From positions 1 to 9,012 of the forward strand of contig CAKUJL010000044.1 in assembly GCA_934661715.1 (NCBI GenBank): DNA of 9,012 nucleotides. The letters are read 5' to 3'. A program made the translations under genes and the position numbers. Source of the DNA: an uncultured Oscillospiraceae bacterium. GTDB lineage: Bacteria; Bacillota; Clostridia; Oscillospirales; Oscillospiraceae. Below, piece by piece: positions 6,943 to 9,012 of the stretch. Each line of letters opens with the position of its first letter. Positions within the stretch are counted from its first letter, which is position 1. Under the pieces are notes generated by a model. It searched no databases and had not been told where the DNA came from. It was given only the letters and a program-made list of their open reading frames with translations.

Positions 6943-6988
6943 CGCCATTCCTCCCGAGAGACGGAAAACATCTTCAGGAGGATAAACA

Positions 6989-7417
6989 ATGAACCGCGAA
7001 AACAAACGCAAAACCTTTGAAAAAGGCTACTATAAAACCCACGCCTGCCGCGAGACATTTGTCTGCAAGGTCTGCGGCCGGACGGTAATCCCCGAAAACG
7101 CGGGGTCCGATCACCGCAACCACTGCCCGAACTGCCTTTCGAGCCTGCATGTGGACATTGAGCCCGGCGACCGGGAAAGCGACTGCGGCGGCATCATGGA
7201 GCCGGTGGCCGTCTGGGTGCGAAAGGGCGGCGAGTGGGCGATCATCCACCGCTGCAAGCGCTGCGGCGCACTCTCTTCCAACCGCACGGCGGCGGATGAC
7301 AACCCGATGATGCTCATGTCCATTGCCATGCGTCCGCTGGCGCAGCCGCCGTTTCCCATCGAGCGCATCGAGGAGCTGACCGAGAGCATGGGCGGCGCGG
7401 GGAGCCTTACAATTTAA
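6989..7417 (+). CDS. RNHCP domain zinc-ribbon protein
   Basis: This is a 142-residue soluble protein with the signature that names the RNHCP family: HRNHCPNCL at residues 42-50. Cys pairs sit at CKVCG (26-30), CPNC (46-49), DCGG (65-68) and HRCKRCG (88-93), enough to bind one or two zinc ions. The N-terminal KRKTFEKGYYK is strongly basic. The family is short and widespread in Bacillota and Actinomycetota, and its function is not established; the zinc ribbons and basic start suggest nucleic-acid or ribosome contact (inference). AGGAGG at 6975-6980 supports this ATG. It is preceded by about 295 bases without an intact gene and followed by a 161-base gap with its own promoter-like site, so it is probably a single-gene unit. 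Confidence 0.88.
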   Translation: MNRENKRKTFEKGYYKTHACRETFVCKVCGRTVIPENAGSDHRNHCPNCLSSLHVDIEPGDRESDCGGIMEPVAVWVRKGGEWAIIHRCKRCGALSSNRTAADDNPMMLMSIAMRPLAQPPFPIERIEELTESMGGAGSLTI

Positions 7418-7463
7418 GGACAGCGGCTTTCTTCGAAAAAACGCGAAAATCCCGGATTGCATC

Positions 7464-7492
7464 TTGCGCTCCAGGCGTTTGCGTGCTACACT
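7464..7492 (+). promoter_or_regulatory. candidate extended -10 promoter of the hydrolase operon
   Basis: TACACT at 7487-7492 matches the -10 consensus at four positions and is preceded by TGC, the extended -10 element. TTGCGC at 7464-7469 shares TTG with the -35 box at a 17-base spacing. The expected start is near 7499, at the beginning of a hairpin. A weak -35 box combined with an extended -10 is a common arrangement in Bacillota. Confidence 0.5.
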
Positions 7493-7497
7493 AAGAG

Positions 7498-7515
7498 CGG
7501 CTTCGGAGGAAGCCG
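7498..7515 (+). promoter_or_regulatory. perfect 7-bp hairpin in the hydrolase leader
   Basis: CGGCTTC (7498-7504) and GAAGCCG (7509-7515) form a perfect stem around a GGAG loop. It coincides with the predicted 5' end of the transcript. Only three T residues follow, so it would be a poor terminator. A 5'-stabilising stem is more likely, though it could also be a weak end to the RNHCP transcript. Confidence 0.45.
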
Positions 7516-7532
7516 TTTGTCCGGCCTTGCAG

Positions 7533-7546
7533 TTAGAGATATCTAA
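7533..7546. promoter_or_regulatory. TTAGA-GATA-TCTAA inverted repeat, possible operator
   Basis: TTAGA (7533-7537) and TCTAA (7542-7546) are perfect inverted arms around GATA, in an AT-rich island of otherwise GC-rich sequence. The form resembles MarR-family operators. It lies about 35 bases downstream of the predicted start of transcription and 32 bases before the hydrolase ATG, where a bound repressor would act as a roadblock. No MarR gene is in this window. Confidence 0.35.
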
Positions 7547-7578
7547 TTAAAGGCGGGAACAGACAGGAGGCGTTTGCG

Positions 7579-8358
7579 ATGCGATTTAAGACGCTGGGCG
7601 AGGCGGGAAAGCCCGCGGTGCTGTTTTTCCACGCGATGGGCGTGACCGGGGAGAGCTCCGAGCCGGTGGCGCGGCATCTGGAGGACTGGTTTTTCTGCGT
7701 TCTGCCAACCTCCACGGTCTACTGTCCGGGACAGCGCTATGAAAGTAAGGAAGCCGAGGTGCGGCAGGTCGAAGATTTTTTACGCGAAAAGGGCGTAAAG
7801 CGGCTGGCGCTTGTGTGCGCGTCGTCTTTGGGGGCCGATCTTGCGCTGGCGTTTCTGGCGCGGACGAAAATTCCCGCAGAGCACGTGTTTTTTGACGGCG
7901 GACAGTTCGCGCAGATCGGAAAGGCCGCGCGGCGGGCGATGACGCCGTTTTTGCACCTCGCGATCAAAAGCGTTTTCTGGACGAACGGCGCGAGTCTCAA
8001 AAAAATCATGTGGTGCGACGACGCGTCGATCAGACCCTATTTTCTGGCCGCGGGGAAGGCTCTGCGCTGCGGAAATCTCCGGCGGCAGCTGCTGGACTCG
8101 CTCGAAGACAAACCCTTCCCGGCACTTTCCGAGGCGCTTCAGGCGCAGGCGTATTTTTCGTTCGGAAGCGCGGAGGAGCATTTTAAGTACCGCGAGGCCG
8201 TGAAAAAAGCGTACCCGAAGGCGCATTTCCCGGTGTTTGAAAACTACAACCACATGCAGTACCAGATCAAAGACCCCGCAGGCTTTGCGGACATGCTTCG
8301 CGCGATCGTGGAAACCGGCAGGCTGCCGGACGGAATTTCTGCCCTGCGCGAAGGATAA
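7579..8358 (+). CDS. alpha/beta hydrolase family protein
   Basis: This is a 259-residue cytoplasmic protein with the alpha/beta-hydrolase layout. VLFFHAMGVTG (14-24) holds the oxyanion-hole loop after the first central strand. LALVCASSLGADLALAF (76-92) is the nucleophile elbow with S83. FFDGG (104-108) follows the next strand, and ENYNHMQYQ (221-229) supplies the likely catalytic H225. The elbow reads A-S-S-L-G rather than the usual G-x-S-x-G, a tolerated variant. A lid-like insertion with LHLAIKSVFWTNG is present at about 125-137. AGGAGG lies just upstream of the ATG. The gene is followed after 10 bases by a second hydrolase, so the two are probably co-transcribed. The substrate is unknown; esterase, lipase or peptidase-like activity are all possible. 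Confidence 0.82.
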   Translation: MRFKTLGEAGKPAVLFFHAMGVTGESSEPVARHLEDWFFCVLPTSTVYCPGQRYESKEAEVRQVEDFLREKGVKRLALVCASSLGADLALAFLARTKIPAEHVFFDGGQFAQIGKAARRAMTPFLHLAIKSVFWTNGASLKKIMWCDDASIRPYFLAAGKALRCGNLRRQLLDSLEDKPFPALSEALQAQAYFSFGSAEEHFKYREAVKKAYPKAHFPVFENYNHMQYQIKDPAGFADMLRAIVETGRLPDGISALREG

Positions 8359-8368
8359 GAGGAAAAAG

Positions 8369-9012
8369 ATGCTGTATTCCGAAAAACTGAACCAATTCAA
8401 GCAGGATTTTCCGGCGAAGACCATAACGGTCGACGGCGCGGAATTTCGCTATGTGCTGTGCGGAAAAGACGCCGGGCGGACGCTGGTGCTTCTGAACGGC
8501 GGAATGAACACGCTCGAAATGTGGATGGACTACGCGCAGGCGCTGTCAAAAGACGAGCGCGTGCTGCTCTTTGACTATCCGCAGGCGCTGCGCACAAACG
8601 GGGCGCTTATCACGGGGATGCACGCGTTTTTTGCGCGGGTCGGCGTCGAGAACCCCATTTTCGTCGGGGCCAGCGACGGCGGCATGGTCGCGCAGCTCTA
8701 CACGCAGAAATATCCGCGGGAGGTCGGCGGGCTGGTGCTCATTTCGACCGGCGGCATGGACGAAAAGACGATCCGGACGCTCAAAAAGCAGTACCGCTTC
8801 GGCCCGCTGATGCTCTGGTATATGAAGCACTGCAATTATGAAAAGCTCAAGCCGCGGCTCATCAAGGCGAGCCTTCGCCACCTTCGAAACGAGAGCGCAG
8901 ACGAGATCGCCTACGCGAAGGACATGTTCGAGACGATTTTCCGCGACTTCCCGCAGGAAAAGGACGTGCATATTTCCTCGCTCCTGCTGGACCTTCTGAA
9001 GCAGACGCCGGT
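8369..9012 (+). CDS. alpha/beta hydrolase, 3' end beyond the window
   Basis: The open frame starts at ATG 8369 behind AGAGGA and runs without a stop to the window edge (214 full codons, starting MLYSEKLNQFKQDFPAK). It shows TLVLLNGGMNTLEMW (38-52), with the oxyanion loop in NGG form instead of HG. RVLLFDYPQ (64-72) is the strand and turn before the next helix, and PIFVGASDGGMVAQLY (96-111) is a standard G-x-S-x-G elbow with S102. VGGLVLISTGG (119-129) is the following strand. The catalytic acid and His would lie downstream. The split from the preceding hydrolase is only 10 bases. Despite the shared fold, the two proteins are not close copies, so this is not a recent tandem duplication. Confidence 0.85.
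   Translation, partial: MLYSEKLNQFKQDFPAKTITVDGAEFRYVLCGKDAGRTLVLLNGGMNTLEMWMDYAQALSKDERVLLFDYPQALRTNGALITGMHAFFARVGVENPIFVGASDGGMVAQLYTQKYPREVGGLVLISTGGMDEKTIRTLKKQYRFGPLMLWYMKHCNYEKLKPRLIKASLRHLRNESADEIAYAKDMFETIFRDFPQEKDVHISSLLLDLLKQTP

Larger units (their letters stand above)
6771..6988 (+). other. non-coding, partly structured intergenic DNA
   Basis: These 218 bases carry no credible gene. Open frames exist on both strands, but their products are rich in Arg, Pro and Cys and lack ribosome binding sites. The segment holds one good interrupted hairpin (6833-6878), a promoter-like pair (6914-6942) and the AGGAGG at 6975-6980 that serves the next gene. It directly follows the truncated SDR-like relic, so it could be an inserted repeat or a deletion scar. 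I see no terminal inverted repeats or target-site duplication. Confidence 0.5.

Noticed and set aside
6694..6988. T-box or other known riboswitch upstream of the RNHCP gene
   Set aside because: No T-box signature (GGTGGNACCGCG-like) or other conserved riboswitch core is visible, and no terminator with a T-run precedes the gene.
6793..7011. Minus-strand open frames of about 70 codons across the gap before the RNHCP gene
   Set aside because: They have no ribosome binding site, overlap the clear RNHCP start and show no domain; a non-coding or repeat origin explains them better.
7780..8424. A 214-codon minus-strand open frame under the first hydrolase
   Set aside because: It is a shadow of the hydrolase codons with basic, low-complexity composition and no recognisable motif.

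Overview
The window looks like chromosomal DNA of an anaerobic Bacillota, most likely a GC-rich gut Clostridia of the Oscillospiraceae/Ruminococcaceae type. The evidence is strong AGGAGG-type ribosome binding sites, short or ATGA-overlapping gene junctions all on the + strand, a BceB-type permease, and GC-rich codons in every gene. The first ~180 bases differ sharply (about 39% G+C by my count) and appear to lie across a junction from the rest. No rRNA, tRNA, CRISPR array or intact insertion sequence is visible.

Layout. (1) 1-246: AT-rich flank with a 5'-truncated minus-strand reading frame of unknown identity. (2) 247-2297: a BceB/FtsX-type ABC permease broken by a frameshift near 1981, with no ATPase gene in front, followed by a clear rho-independent terminator at 2340-2369. 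(3) 2394-6693: a TetR regulator behind a near-consensus promoter with two operator-like repeats, then a compact run of genes: a flavodoxin-like protein, a small four-helix membrane protein, a Vat-like hexapeptide acetyltransferase, a chloramphenicol-acetyltransferase-like protein and a frameshifted erythromycin-esterase-family protein. (4) 6694-6988: a likely relic of an NAD(P)-binding gene and about 220 bases of non-coding, partly structured DNA. (5) 6989-7417: an RNHCP-type zinc-ribbon protein. (6) 7464-9012: a promoter-like site, a hairpin and a palindrome leading into two consecutive alpha/beta hydrolases, the second cut by the window edge.

How they may work together. The most notable unit is the TetR-led run. 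Three of its enzymes belong to families whose known members inactivate streptogramin A, chloramphenicol and macrolides, all drugs that bind the large ribosomal subunit around the peptidyl-transferase centre and exit tunnel. Whether these proteins act on such drugs cannot be told from sequence; the shared theme is an inference. Three reading-frame breaks (permease, esterase, NAD(P)-binding relic) lie in one 9 kb window, so either the region is decaying or the assembly carries indel errors.
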